Positions 27,478 to 36,484 of a stretch of 64,000 bases of DNA are shown piece by piece; the first letter of the stretch is position 1, and each line of letters starts with the position of its first letter. Made by a program: the position numbers and the translations under genes. The notes under the pieces were generated by a model. That model was not told the DNA's origin. It ran no database searches and saw nothing but the letters and a program-made list of their open reading frames with translations. Source of the stretch: Aporhodopirellula rubra (GTDB taxonomy: Bacteria; Planctomycetota; Planctomycetia; Pirellulales; Pirellulaceae); NCBI RefSeq assembly GCF_014192335.1, contig NZ_JACHXU010000002.1, positions 203,347 through 267,346 of the forward strand. The letters are read 5' to 3'.

Positions 27478-27906
27478 GTGCGCACCGGTGACAGGCACAT
27501 CGGTGCGTTCACCAACCGGAAGCCAACTTCCTCGCTCGAGCGATCGCTAGAAGCACTAATCGAAGCAGCCGACAAACTGCGTGAAAAAGCGAATAAGAAA
27601 CAAGCCAAGAAAGCAGAAGCGAAAGCTCGACGCGAAGCCGCCAAAGCGGAGAAACAACGACAAGCCCGGATGGAGGAGATGAAGTCGTCCCCGAAGACCT
27701 GGCTCACTCAAGCCGAAAAAACGGCAGCGGCAGGCGGCACCCACAACGACAAAGCTGCAACCGACATCCTGGCCGACCTCCGCGAAGCCATCGGTGGCGA
27801 CCGAGGCAAGAAACTCGCCCGCGACCGAGCCAAGAAGATCGCAAAGGCCCACCCAACTCTCAACATGCTCAAGTCATCGCTGCGGAAAGGCGGTCTACTC
27901 GATTGA
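27478..27906 (+). CDS. Small basic coiled-coil protein
   Basis: 142 aa from a GTG start. A long Lys/Ala/Glu-rich helix at residues 25-70 should form a coiled coil, followed by a more ordered C-terminal part ending K-S-S-L-R-K-G-G-L-L-D. I do not recognise the family. The gene follows the propeller gene by 54 nt on the same strand and might be cotranscribed. The first 15 residues may be untranslated. Confidence 0.5.
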   Translation: MRTGDRHIGAFTNRKPTSSLERSLEALIEAADKLREKANKKQAKKAEAKARREAAKAEKQRQARMEEMKSSPKTWLTQAEKTAAAGGTHNDKAATDILADLREAIGGDRGKKLARDRAKKIAKAHPTLNMLKSSLRKGGLLD

Positions 27907-28128
27907 ACATCATGAGGGAACCGAACTCCTTTCAAAAGGTCTCTCCGCACAAAGTTATCCACAACGGAACTCTGACCGCCGCTACAGAAAAAAGTGGTAA
28001 ACCCCAGCGAAAAACGCATGTCAGTTCCATGCAGATGTATGCACGAACACTGCGAAATACTACGACTACATAACCCAGAAACGACATCGCCGAATTCGTG
28101 AAGAGTTCGCCTCAAGGCGAGAAAACGC

Positions 28129-28290
28129 TTAGCCGCGACCACCTTCGCAACAGGTTTCGCAGATTCGGTGGCAACGCGTGCATTGCAGCTTGCCGCGAAT
28201 GTCGATCATCACGCCTCCGCAAACCGGACACCCTGGCTGCTGGGGCGTCGATGGTTTCGGATCGGGTTCGTTGGTCGGCTGGTCGGACAT
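28129..28290 (-). CDS. 53-aa zinc-ribbon-like protein
   Basis: A short frame read directly from the minus strand: Met then an acidic, Pro/Gln-rich 20-residue arm, then C-P-V-C, C-T-R-C and C-E-T-C-C with a G-G-R-G end. Three CxxC pairs fit a small zinc ribbon. It starts 33 nt after the DUF486 gene on the same strand, so the two are probably cotranscribed. Function unknown. Confidence 0.72.
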   Translation of the reverse strand: MSDQPTNEPDPKPSTPQQPGCPVCGGVMIDIRGKLQCTRCHRICETCCEGGRG

Positions 28291-28323
28291 GGCTGGGAGT
28301 TTCTTTCGCTATGAAAGTGACGA

Positions 28324-28674
28324 TCAAGTTGCCGATCGGAAGACGAAGTACACGGCGCCCATGATGCACATCGCCGCCCACAAGTAATCGAGCTTTAGCG
28401 GTTGCTGCATGTAGAAGACCGCGAACGGGACGAAGACGGTTAGCGTGATGACTTCCTGCAGGATTTTCAACTGTCCGAGGTTCATCTGCGTGTAACCGAT
28501 CCGGTTCGCCGGCACCTGGATCAAATACTCAAAGAACGCGATCCCCCAACTGACCGCCACTGCAATCAGCCATGGTCGCCCGTCCAGATTCTTCAAGTGC
28601 GCGTACCACGCGAACGTCATGAACACGTTCGACAACACCAACAACGCAGCCGTCTTCCAAAACACTGGTCCCAT
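28324..28674 (-). CDS. DUF486 (DMT-superfamily) small membrane protein
   Basis: 116 aa with four membrane helices, the normal size. Family features: F-A-W-Y-A-H-L-K near residue 22, F-F-E-Y-L-I-Q-V-P-A-N-R-I-G-Y in the middle and Q-L-K-I-L-Q-E-V-I-T-L near 70. DUF486 proteins belong to the drug/metabolite transporter fold; the substrate is unknown. Confidence 0.92.
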   Translation of the reverse strand: MGPVFWKTAALLVLSNVFMTFAWYAHLKNLDGRPWLIAVAVSWGIAFFEYLIQVPANRIGYTQMNLGQLKILQEVITLTVFVPFAVFYMQQPLKLDYLWAAMCIMGAVYFVFRSAT

Positions 28675-28836
28675 TCAAACCTTCTCCGTGTTCTAAGGTG
28701 GGGTGAGCATCCTGCTTGCCAATCGCCTGGAAGCTAAAAGTCGACAATTCGGTAGAATACGACAGCGTGTTGAAACGCAACAGACTCCACCGTCCGGCAT
28801 CTAGCACTTCACCCCTCACTCTTCAAACTTCCAAAC

Positions 28837-29232
28837 ATGACGTGGCGAGACTGGTACGACGCCCTCGATAAACCGGCTTGGACGCCTGAGCCCTCGACGA
28901 TCGGCACGATCTGGCAGATCCTTTACCCGATCATCCTGGTCACGTTCGGATACGTCTTCTACCGAGTCGCCCGCAAACAACTCCCGTGGCCCGTCGCGAT
29001 CCCGTTTGCCATCAACCTGATCGCGAACATCGCGTTCACGCCAATTCAGTTCGGCTTGCGAAACCTGCCCCTCGCAGCCATCGACATCGCGATCGTCTGG
29101 ATCACGATCCTCTGGGCTATGAAAGCCAGTTGGCCCCATCATCGCTGGATCACCTTCGCACAGATCCCGTACCTGATCTGGGTCACGATCGCGAGTGTCC
29201 TGCAGTTCTCAATAACCTGGACCAACTGGTGA
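28837..29232 (+). CDS. tspO: TspO/MBR family tryptophan-rich sensory protein
   Basis: 131 aa, somewhat shorter than the usual 150-160. Recognised from K-P-A-W-T-P-E near residue 10, W-Q-I-L-Y-P, and the N-L-I-A-N-I-A-F-T-P-I-Q-F-G-L-R-N stretch of helix 3. Five membrane helices fit. TspO proteins bind porphyrins and are linked to tetrapyrrole and stress responses. The gene sits 130 nt before a SOUL heme-binding-like gene on the same strand, which supports a tetrapyrrole-related context by inference. Confidence 0.88.
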   Translation: MTWRDWYDALDKPAWTPEPSTIGTIWQILYPIILVTFGYVFYRVARKQLPWPVAIPFAINLIANIAFTPIQFGLRNLPLAAIDIAIVWITILWAMKASWPHHRWITFAQIPYLIWVTIASVLQFSITWTNW

Positions 29233-29362
29233 GCGGTTCGTCGTTCTATTAGCCGTTTTGACGATAGACACAGAATTTTCCGGCACCTTGCCAGACATCT
29301 ATCCTTTTATGGTTAGCGATTTAATTTCCGAATCGTCGCCGCAAGTTTCCACGGGTGATCGG

Positions 29363-29974
29363 ATGATGCGTACAAGAATGATGTATTTCGCGAGCGTCGC
29401 TGTTTTGGTAGCAATCGGAGTGTTTGTGTTCACCAAAACCACACGAGCCGGCTATGAGTCAGCCGAATACAAGGTCGTAGAATCCGACGGCAACTTTGAG
29501 GTCCGCGAATACCCCGACCTGATGTTGGTTGCGACGTCCACCAAGATCGACGCCCAAGGTCGCGACGGTAGTTTCATGAAACTGTTCCGCTACATCTCGG
29601 GCGCGAACGAGTCTGAGCAGAAGATCTTCATGACAACGCCAGTGTTCATGGAGAACGACAAAGCGGATTCGGCAGTTCAAATGGGATTCGTAATGCCGAA
29701 GGAGGTCGCCGTCGAAGGCGTGCCATCGCCCACTGGTCCCGACGTCGACGTTCGCAAGCGAGCCGGCGGCCGTTTCGCGGTCCTCCGTTTCTCCGGCCGA
29801 CTCAATGCCAAGCTCGCCAAAGAATCCGAGGCCAAGCTTCGAGCCTGGATGAAAACGAAGAGCCTCGTCGCCGACGACTCTCCCGAGTCTAGTGGCGTCG
29901 AATCCGCATCCTACGATCCACCCTTCACACCTGGCCCACTGCGTCGAAATGAAGTCCTGATCCGGCTGAAGTAG
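29363..29974 (+). CDS. SOUL family heme-binding-like protein, copy 2
   Basis: 203 aa from the double Met at 29363, the same position as in copy 1 (5828-6439). A 35-codon upstream extension is not conserved in copy 1 and is rejected. The SOUL motifs E-V-R-E-Y-P, M-T-T-P-V-F and F-T-P-G-P-L-R-R-N-E-V are present behind one N-terminal hydrophobic helix. Most differences from copy 1 fall in the leader helix. It lies between tspO and a DCC-family gene; its stop is 3 nt before the DCC start. Confidence 0.92.
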   Translation: MMRTRMMYFASVAVLVAIGVFVFTKTTRAGYESAEYKVVESDGNFEVREYPDLMLVATSTKIDAQGRDGSFMKLFRYISGANESEQKIFMTTPVFMENDKADSAVQMGFVMPKEVAVEGVPSPTGPDVDVRKRAGGRFAVLRFSGRLNAKLAKESEAKLRAWMKTKSLVADDSPESSGVESASYDPPFTPGPLRRNEVLIRLK

Positions 29975-29977
29975 TCC

Positions 29978-30376
29978 ATGAGCAACCAACTCTCATCAAC
30001 GAACCACACGGTCGAGGTCTTCTACGACGGCGAGTGCCCACTGTGCCTGCGTGAAATCAAGCTGCTGCGTTTTCTCGATCGCAATACCCGCATTCGATTC
30101 ACCGATATCGCAACGGCCGATTTCAACGCGGCAGAGTACGAAAAGACGCCCGCCCAGTTCATGGACGAAATCCACGGTCGACTCCCTGACGGCCAATGGA
30201 TCATCGGCGTCGAAGTCTTCCGCCAGCTCTACGCCGCTGTCGGCTTAGGCCTGCTAGTCTGGCCAACCCGCCTCCCCGGCATCTCACACGCCCTCAACTT
30301 CAGCTACCAAGTCTTCGCCAAAAATCGTCTCCGCCTCACCGGTCGCTGCACTAAAGAGACTTGCGAAGTCGGCTGA
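29978..30376 (+). CDS. DCC-family thiol-disulfide oxidoreductase (DUF393)
   Basis: 132 aa, full length. The N-terminal Y-D-G-E-C-P-L-C motif defines the family (named for D-x-x-C-x-x-C). A single late C-T-K-E-T-C pair is also present. These small cytoplasmic proteins are predicted thioredoxin-fold oxidoreductases with unproven substrates. Coupled to the SOUL gene by a 3-nt gap; it converges with the DUF3427 helicase gene, only 19 nt away. Confidence 0.93.
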   Translation: MSNQLSSTNHTVEVFYDGECPLCLREIKLLRFLDRNTRIRFTDIATADFNAAEYEKTPAQFMDEIHGRLPDGQWIIGVEVFRQLYAAVGLGLLVWPTRLPGISHALNFSYQVFAKNRLRLTGRCTKETCEVG

Positions 30377-30395
30377 GGTCAAAATTGTGCGTTAG

Positions 30396-33300
30396 TCAGA
30401 CGGCTATCTGCCTAGCCATCGTTCGGAGTAAGCGTGTTGGAACCGGATATTCGAGCTCCCAGATAATGCTTATGGGGCGACTGCCTGTGTGACTCAAGTA
30501 GCGGCACGGTCCAAGGAATTGGTATGGCGCCGAAATTCCGGACGGAAGATTCTTCGTCTCGCGTACGAAAAGCAACGGGGTGTAGCCCTTCTCACCGTGA
30601 CGGATGTAGCGTTGGCCAGTCGGTGATTGCTCGGACGTGTTGCTCTGTGACTGCCAATGAAATTGATTGTGCGAGATCAGATAGTCTTCATACATCGTCG
30701 TTGGCGAATACTCATCCTCGGTTTTCTGCAGCGTCACAAAGAAGACATCGTGTTGACGATCCTTCAGATGCAACACACCCTCACGCTGACTTGGCCGATC
30801 ATTGAAATTCCAGTGCCCGAGCGCCACCAAGATTTCGTCCCGCGTGTACGCAGCGTGAATGGCCAATGGCTCGAACGCCACTGCATTTCGGTTTGCGATC
30901 AATGGCGAGTGTTTCAATCGGTATTCAAGCACGCACCGCAGGTCATCGATAACCACCGAATTGTCTCGCAATCTTTTGTCCGCATCCGCGAGTGACATTT
31001 CAGCGTGCTGCGCCCCCCACAATGAAACGTGCAGCATCTCCGCGACACTAGTTTCCGGAGGCGAGTCTTGCTCCAGGTATTCGGTTACAGCCTGGATCTG
31101 CAGCGGGCAGTTGATGTGACTTAAACGACGCAGCCCCTTTGCTAATTGTTTTTCGTCTGGGGCGTCCGCCAGCTCGATAAGTCCTGCATCCGCCAACAAT
31201 CGTGACCACAAGCCTCGCTTCAGCAACTCATCTAGTGTTGTATCGAAATAGTCGATCGCATCTTCAAGCGTTGGCACTCTCCCCAGATACTGCTTCAGAT
31301 CTCGTAGCGAGCCTAACATCCGCGGTCGGACCAGGCGAATGGACTCTCGTACATTTTCAAGCACGCGTTGTTGAGCCACTCGCTCGAGTTTGATCACACA
31401 GCCACTTGGCAGGTGCGGAAAACCGTTTTCGATTTCTTTGTCAAGTTTCGCAGTCGGCTTATCGCTCAAGGCACGAAACCGGCTGGCGAACCGAAACTCT
31501 TTGCGCTGCGCGCCGATGAAGTCGAGCACGGTCAAACACTCTTTCTCAGGATGCAATCGCAAACCACGCCCCAACTGCTGCAGGAACACAGTCAGGCTTT
31601 CCGTCGGCCTGAGAAATAGCACCGTATCGACCTCGGGGATATCGATACCTTCGTTGTAAAGGTCGACGACAAAGATGAAGTTGACCGAGCGATCACGTAG
31701 CCGCTGCTGAGCGGAATTGCGTTCCTCGCTGGTCGACCCCGCTGACAATGCAATCGAAGGGACTCCATTTTCATCGAAGAATCGAGCCATGAATTCGGCA
31801 TGTGCGACGCTGCAACAAAATCCCAGGCCACGTACATCCTGCGAATCCAGTACGGTCTCCGTAACCTTCTCGAACACTAACTTTGCACGAATGTCATTGC
31901 CCGTATAGAGCCGATCCAAGTCATCGATTCGGTAGCCGCCACGTTGCCATGTCAGGCCATCAAGATCGACTGCATCTGAAATCCCGAAGTATTGGAACGG
32001 ACACAACAGACGCCGGGAAATGGCATCTGGCAACCGTATCTCAGCCGACGCTCGTCCTCCAAACCAACTCAACACGTCCAGTTGATCAGAACGTTCGGGC
32101 GTGGCTGTCAATCCAAGCAGAACCTTCGGACTAACGTGCTCTAACAAGGATCGGTAGCTGGGGGCCGCAGCATGGTGAAACTCGTCAACGACTACATACT
32201 CGAATTGCTCCGCAGACTCCATCTGAAGATTTCGAGAGTTGTAGCTTTGGATGGAGCAGAATAGTTGTTCGTGTTGCTCTGGCTGATTCCCATCGACGAG
32301 GAGATCGCCAAAATTCTGATCTCGCAGCACGCAACGGAACGCGACCATCGCTTGGCTGAGAATCTCTTTTCGATGGGCGATAAATAGCAACCGCGGTTTG
32401 CGTCCCGACTCCCTTGCGACACGAGCATAATCGAACGCAGCTATCATCGTTTTGCCGGTCCCCGTGGCAGCGACGATAAGATGTCGATCTTTGTTTTGGA
32501 CATTGCGTTCCGCAGCAATGATGTCAAGGATCTCTTCTTGAAACGGGAACGGACGCAAATCGAAATTGATCGCGAGTTCATTGTCCGTTCCTGCTCTCCG
32601 TTCGGTACTAATTGCTTGGCGAAGTCGAGGCAGCGACTGAACGTCAAACGACTGAAACTCATCATCCTGCCAATAGGTTTCAAACGTGCCCGCGACCTTG
32701 TCCCATAAATACGGCAACTCGTACTGACTGATTTTCGTCGTCCATTCAAGTCCCTCGGACAACGCTGCATTGGACAAATTGGCGGAGCCAACATAGGCAC
32801 TGCTGAAGCCGGTCTTGCGGTGAAACAAATAGGCTTTCGCGTGCAAACGCGTTCGTTTGGTGTCGTAGCTGACTCGCACCTCGGTCCTGGGAAGTTCACT
32901 CAGTGCTGCCACCGCTTTCGGATCCGTAGCACCCATGTAGCTGGTGGTGATCACGCGAACGGCCAGTTTGTCATTGCGATCAACAAGGTCGCGAAGCTGG
33001 TCAATGATGACCCGCAATCCGCTCCATTTGATGAACGAGCAGAGGATGTCAACTCGATCACAAGTTGCGATTTCCTTGCGAAGCTGGCTTCCCAAGCTTG
33101 CATCCAGTCGTGTTCCAGTCAGAAGCAAGCAACGGGAGAGAGGACTATCCGGCCTCTCGTTTGGCAAACCATCGACTGACCGGTGGATCGCCAACAGCCG
33201 TCGCAATGGACTGGCAATGCTCAGAACGTCAGCGTCGTCGTCATGTAACGCTTCCGCGAGCGTGCCAAGAATTCTGTCGGTAAGCTGCCTCTGCTTTTCA

Positions 33301-33485
33301 GCTGCATCAGCCCCGCGAAACGCAGCCAAACCGGCAGCGATTAGTCGCTCGAGAAATTGAGCTAGGGCCGTGTGCGCCTCCTCTGAATCGACTGGTGCAA
33401 GCGTTGCCAGACGGGGATCGCCTAATCGAGCAATCTCGTCTTCGACAGCTTTCGTCAGAAGATGATCGTAGAGTCCTGGTTCCAC
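30396..33485 (-). CDS. PLD-nuclease/SF2 helicase/DUF3427 protein
   Basis: 1029 aa. The N-terminal 300 residues contain a phospholipase D-like nuclease motif (L-H-A-K-A-Y-L-F and, further on, G-S-A-N-L-S). Next is a superfamily 2 helicase: Walker A A-T-G-T-G-K-T, Walker B V-V-D-E-F-H-H, L-T-A-T-P and, in the second lobe, Q-Q-L-G-R-G-L-R-L. The C-terminal third matches DUF3427. This combination occurs in bacterial defence islands and restriction-like systems. It is the last gene of the minus-strand run that begins with the BREX operon, next to three nuclease genes. The target nucleic acid is unknown. Confidence 0.9.
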   Translation of the reverse strand: MEPGLYDHLLTKAVEDEIARLGDPRLATLAPVDSEEAHTALAQFLERLIAAGLAAFRGADAAEKQRQLTDRILGTLAEALHDDDADVLSIASPLRRLLAIHRSVDGLPNERPDSPLSRCLLLTGTRLDASLGSQLRKEIATCDRVDILCSFIKWSGLRVIIDQLRDLVDRNDKLAVRVITTSYMGATDPKAVAALSELPRTEVRVSYDTKRTRLHAKAYLFHRKTGFSSAYVGSANLSNAALSEGLEWTTKISQYELPYLWDKVAGTFETYWQDDEFQSFDVQSLPRLRQAISTERRAGTDNELAINFDLRPFPFQEEILDIIAAERNVQNKDRHLIVAATGTGKTMIAAFDYARVARESGRKPRLLFIAHRKEILSQAMVAFRCVLRDQNFGDLLVDGNQPEQHEQLFCSIQSYNSRNLQMESAEQFEYVVVDEFHHAAAPSYRSLLEHVSPKVLLGLTATPERSDQLDVLSWFGGRASAEIRLPDAISRRLLCPFQYFGISDAVDLDGLTWQRGGYRIDDLDRLYTGNDIRAKLVFEKVTETVLDSQDVRGLGFCCSVAHAEFMARFFDENGVPSIALSAGSTSEERNSAQQRLRDRSVNFIFVVDLYNEGIDIPEVDTVLFLRPTESLTVFLQQLGRGLRLHPEKECLTVLDFIGAQRKEFRFASRFRALSDKPTAKLDKEIENGFPHLPSGCVIKLERVAQQRVLENVRESIRLVRPRMLGSLRDLKQYLGRVPTLEDAIDYFDTTLDELLKRGLWSRLLADAGLIELADAPDEKQLAKGLRRLSHINCPLQIQAVTEYLEQDSPPETSVAEMLHVSLWGAQHAEMSLADADKRLRDNSVVIDDLRCVLEYRLKHSPLIANRNAVAFEPLAIHAAYTRDEILVALGHWNFNDRPSQREGVLHLKDRQHDVFFVTLQKTEDEYSPTTMYEDYLISHNQFHWQSQSNTSEQSPTGQRYIRHGEKGYTPLLFVRETKNLPSGISAPYQFLGPCRYLSHTGSRPISIIWELEYPVPTRLLRTMARQIAV

Positions 33486-33601
33486 TAGCTGCCTACTACC
33501 CAGTAAGTAATTGCTGGCAGAATGACGCTGCCTGATCTAACGAACACGAATTTTAGCGACTTACGACGATGGTTGGTTGCTCGCTCAGCGTCAAAGTACG
33601 A

Positions 33602-34555
33602 TCAGTACCAATCTGGTGGCCGGATGAACTTTGGCCCGCTGGGATGCACCGTGATGGAAGCTTCATTCTTTTTAGACCAATGCGCAAAGGCTTGATCAAT
33701 GATGAGAGACTCTGAGGGCTGCGTGAGAATCATCCCTAAGTTCCTGGTGAGGTGCTCGCGAGCGCGCTGACCGTCAAATCGCCGGTCGGCTTGATCCAGT
33801 TTGCAATAGGTCGCGACATTCATCATGCCAGCATCGGACACATCATCAACTGCGCTTGATCTATTGGGTATCACATAGGCGCAAAACTTTGACGGAGCAA
33901 ACAGCTTCGATACTGGATCAAAGACAAAGTAGGTAACGGTTCGCCGCTTCCATTGCCCCGCTGCGAGCGGTGCGGATATCTGGTGGTTCCACAGGTGAAG
34001 ATTCCGCACCACTTCAAATAACTCAGACGCAAAGTGAATTCGATGCCCATCGCTCTCAAGCACGGGATCCACAACCTGAAAGACTCGTTCCTGTTCGGCA
34101 CCAACGTCTAATCCTGAATCCTCAAGCTGCTGGAGCGAAGAGTGATTTAGCCGCTTGATACTGTCAGGTTCGACCGCAGGGAGCAGAACCGTTTGAAACG
34201 AGTTGATACCGACATATCGAAGCAAGTGGATTGTGTTGGAAGCCAAATTGCGCCGCCCACGTGTCACATGCGAACTGACCATCGAAACAAACACATCGGA
34301 AGGCTCAAACGCTTTGAACAAGTGAGAAGTCGCGAACTTCGCATGATTCGCAACCGGATCTGCACGACTGATTTCAAACTCGATCCACAACCTGCGAGAC
34401 CCGTCGTCACGTTCAAGGCACACGTCCGCCCTGGGACTGTACCCAAGCAGTTTTTCCATTTCCAACGAAAGAACACGCTTCTCGGCAGAGAAAGTCCAGC
34501 CTTCGGGACACTGTGCCTTGAAGGCCTGTTGCATGAATCTCGCTAGCTGGCCCAT
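33602..34555 (-). CDS. Putative PD-(D/E)XK-type nuclease, unknown family
   Basis: 317 aa from the ATG at 34555, which is 2 nt after the stop of the HNH gene; an upstream in-frame start would overlap that gene. An N-terminal stretch (about residues 30-70) has R-A-D-V-C-L-E followed by R-L-W-I-E-F-E-I-S. An acidic residue ahead of an E-x-E strand fits a restriction-endonuclease-like core, though no Lys is in the usual place. The remainder shows no known domain. Coupling to an HNH gene and to DUF3427 helicase downstream implies a shared defence or DNA-cleavage function. Confidence 0.6.
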   Translation of the reverse strand: MGQLARFMQQAFKAQCPEGWTFSAEKRVLSLEMEKLLGYSPRADVCLERDDGSRRLWIEFEISRADPVANHAKFATSHLFKAFEPSDVFVSMVSSHVTRGRRNLASNTIHLLRYVGINSFQTVLLPAVEPDSIKRLNHSSLQQLEDSGLDVGAEQERVFQVVDPVLESDGHRIHFASELFEVVRNLHLWNHQISAPLAAGQWKRRTVTYFVFDPVSKLFAPSKFCAYVIPNRSSAVDDVSDAGMMNVATYCKLDQADRRFDGQRAREHLTRNLGMILTQPSESLIIDQAFAHWSKKNEASITVHPSGPKFIRPPDWY

Positions 34556-34557
34556 GG

Positions 34558-35451
34558 CTATATCGATCCTCGAAAACGATGCTTGCGATGCCAGCGGCAG
34601 TGGCGCGGATCGGGCCATAGTTGCTCGTTGATTGGAAGCCGCAAACGCTCGCCGTGGTATTCGGACAGCGACGTTTGATCAGGACATGACTCGGCGAACT
34701 CGCCAGCGGCGACGAGCACCCGATAGTCGTCGTCAATCGACCAAAGTCCGCGATCAAACAACCAATGGGCATTCTTGCTCAAAGCAAGACCATTCCGCGG
34801 ATCATTGTTCCGCGAGTCGGCAAACTGATGGATGTGTGCCGCATCCACAATCGATCCGCCGTCCAGCGTGGTGATTCGATAACCAGTCAAGGCGCAGGTG
34901 AATGCATAAGCCGCCGCGACATCAATGCGAAACCGCCCGTTCCTACCAGCCTGCTCCGCGTCATCCGGCATTTGAAAGCTTGCATCCCGAGCGATCTGAT
35001 CGTCATCTGGAATGGCCAAACCAACCATGTGATACAGAGCGTTCCGCTCCGCAGGCTCAAAGTGCTTGGCAATGATCAGCCGCCGCGCCGCCTCTCGAAA
35101 TTGTGGGTCTAAACATGCTGCCAGAAAGCTGGGATCTGGCAGGACGTAGGACGTTACGGATCGATGCTTCGAGGAAGTTCCGTCTTGAGCAAACGCCTTC
35201 CAGAATCCATCCGATTTCAAGTGGTGGAAAGGCATACGAATATCGATTCGTTGTGTCCGCCGATACGCAACAATCTGCGAAAACGTATCGAAGCGAAAGG
35301 CAATCTCTGGTGATAGGTAAAGCGGTTGGCCACCAAGTTCACCAGCTTCAGCCAGATCAAGGACCGTCAGCAACAACAACGGCTTGTGCGGAGCGTTGTT
35401 TCGAGCTTTGTTCAGTCTTGCGATTCGATCCAGCCAGGCATTGTGATCCAC
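34558..35451 (-). CDS. HNH endonuclease
   Basis: 297 aa. The C-terminal third carries an HNH_2-type motif: C-A-L-T-G, then V-D-A-A-H-I-H-Q-F, then D-P-R-N-G-L-A-L, with catalytic His pairs in D-A-A-H-I-H and a late H-W-L-F-D. The N-terminal 180 residues, including K-A-R-N-N-A-P-H-K-P-L-L-L-L, match the region often seen in front of HNH in predicted restriction endonucleases. It is cotranscribed with the GIY-YIG gene upstream (9-nt gap) and the PD-(D/E)XK-like gene downstream (2-nt gap). Confidence 0.9.
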   Translation of the reverse strand: MDHNAWLDRIARLNKARNNAPHKPLLLLTVLDLAEAGELGGQPLYLSPEIAFRFDTFSQIVAYRRTQRIDIRMPFHHLKSDGFWKAFAQDGTSSKHRSVTSYVLPDPSFLAACLDPQFREAARRLIIAKHFEPAERNALYHMVGLAIPDDDQIARDASFQMPDDAEQAGRNGRFRIDVAAAYAFTCALTGYRITTLDGGSIVDAAHIHQFADSRNNDPRNGLALSKNAHWLFDRGLWSIDDDYRVLVAAGEFAESCPDQTSLSEYHGERLRLPINEQLWPDPRHCRWHRKHRFRGSI

Positions 35452-35460
35452 GATTAACCA

Positions 35461-36369
35461 TCACTCCGAATCCGATTCCGGCGGCAACTGCGTCTGGTGC
35501 CAATCTGCGTACGTCTGCTTGGTTTGGGCGACCTTCCATGCGGCACGGCCATTGGTGTTTCCAGCGGCAACAATCGCAGCACCGGCACTCGGGCTGCTGA
35601 GATAGTCATCTTCGGCAAATAGGAGCAATCCTTTGTCAGGGATCTCGACGAGTTTCTTGTCGTCGACGAGCTGTTGTCGAAGTTCCCGGTAGTTCGTCCA
35701 GCTTGCACGAGGTTCCAACGTTGCTGTCGATCCTTTCAAGACGATGAATTCTCCGTCGATCTCACGTGCCTTCGCCGTGGCATCGCCAGATGAAAACTCA
35801 AAAACGGGAGAAGTATCTGTCGCGCCGGTGGCCACGTTCCTTTGATCGCCCACCGAAGGCCTGGGTTTGAGGAAAGAAAAACCTAGTACCGGCAGGACGA
35901 GTTCGATGTGCTGCAAGAATCCCTCCATGTCAGCGACATCAGCTTCCGGCATCGGAGGTAACGGTGGAGCAGTCCCATTGTGGATCTTGGCTCGACCTGC
36001 TGCGTATCCCATCGAGATCAAGCGGCTTTCCAGGTACCTCACGTGAGCCTTGGTTAGGTTCAGATCCTTGCTAATCACCGCGACGCAGCGTGTCCAAAAC
36101 TCTTTTCGCTCGTCCTTGTCGTGAGACGCCAGTCGCTTGAAAACATTATCGCCTTCGCCGATGTAGATGATCTCGCCAGATGGGTTTTCCGGATCCGGTC
36201 CCGCCAAAATGTAAACCCCGGTGCGAACGATCTCCTCTCGCTTCGCCAGGTCGGCAAGTTTCGTACGGGGCGCGACCAACAGCTTGCCGCTCCAATTCAT
36301 GACCTCCGCCGTAAGCAAGCCAGATGCGTCGCCGTCAACTAAGTAAATACGTATTGATCGTCCGTTCAT
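35461..36369 (-). CDS. GIY-YIG nuclease with DUF4357-like C-terminus
   Basis: 302 aa. A GIY-YIG core begins near residue 50: T-G-V-Y-I-L, I-I-Y-I-G-E-G, and an Arg on the following helix (F-K-R-L). The last 60 residues (A-G-A-A-I-V-A-A-G plus N-G-R-A-A-W-K) match DUF4357, a domain often appended to such nucleases and to type I methylase-like proteins. It follows brxL by 115 nt on the same strand and heads the accessory nuclease cassette. Probably cuts invading DNA. Confidence 0.88.
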   Translation of the reverse strand: MNGRSIRIYLVDGDASGLLTAEVMNWSGKLLVAPRTKLADLAKREEIVRTGVYILAGPDPENPSGEIIYIGEGDNVFKRLASHDKDERKEFWTRCVAVISKDLNLTKAHVRYLESRLISMGYAAGRAKIHNGTAPPLPPMPEADVADMEGFLQHIELVLPVLGFSFLKPRPSVGDQRNVATGATDTSPVFEFSSGDATAKAREIDGEFIVLKGSTATLEPRASWTNYRELRQQLVDDKKLVEIPDKGLLLFAEDDYLSSPSAGAAIVAAGNTNGRAAWKVAQTKQTYADWHQTQLPPESDSE

Positions 36370-36484
36370 TTTTAATCGGTCTTCTGCAGTTCAAGCCCAA
36401 GATGTTGACGCTTCAGCACACGCGAATCGCCTACTTCAGGAACTTGGGAATTCAACTGGAATTCGTTGATAAATCAGTCAGCGG

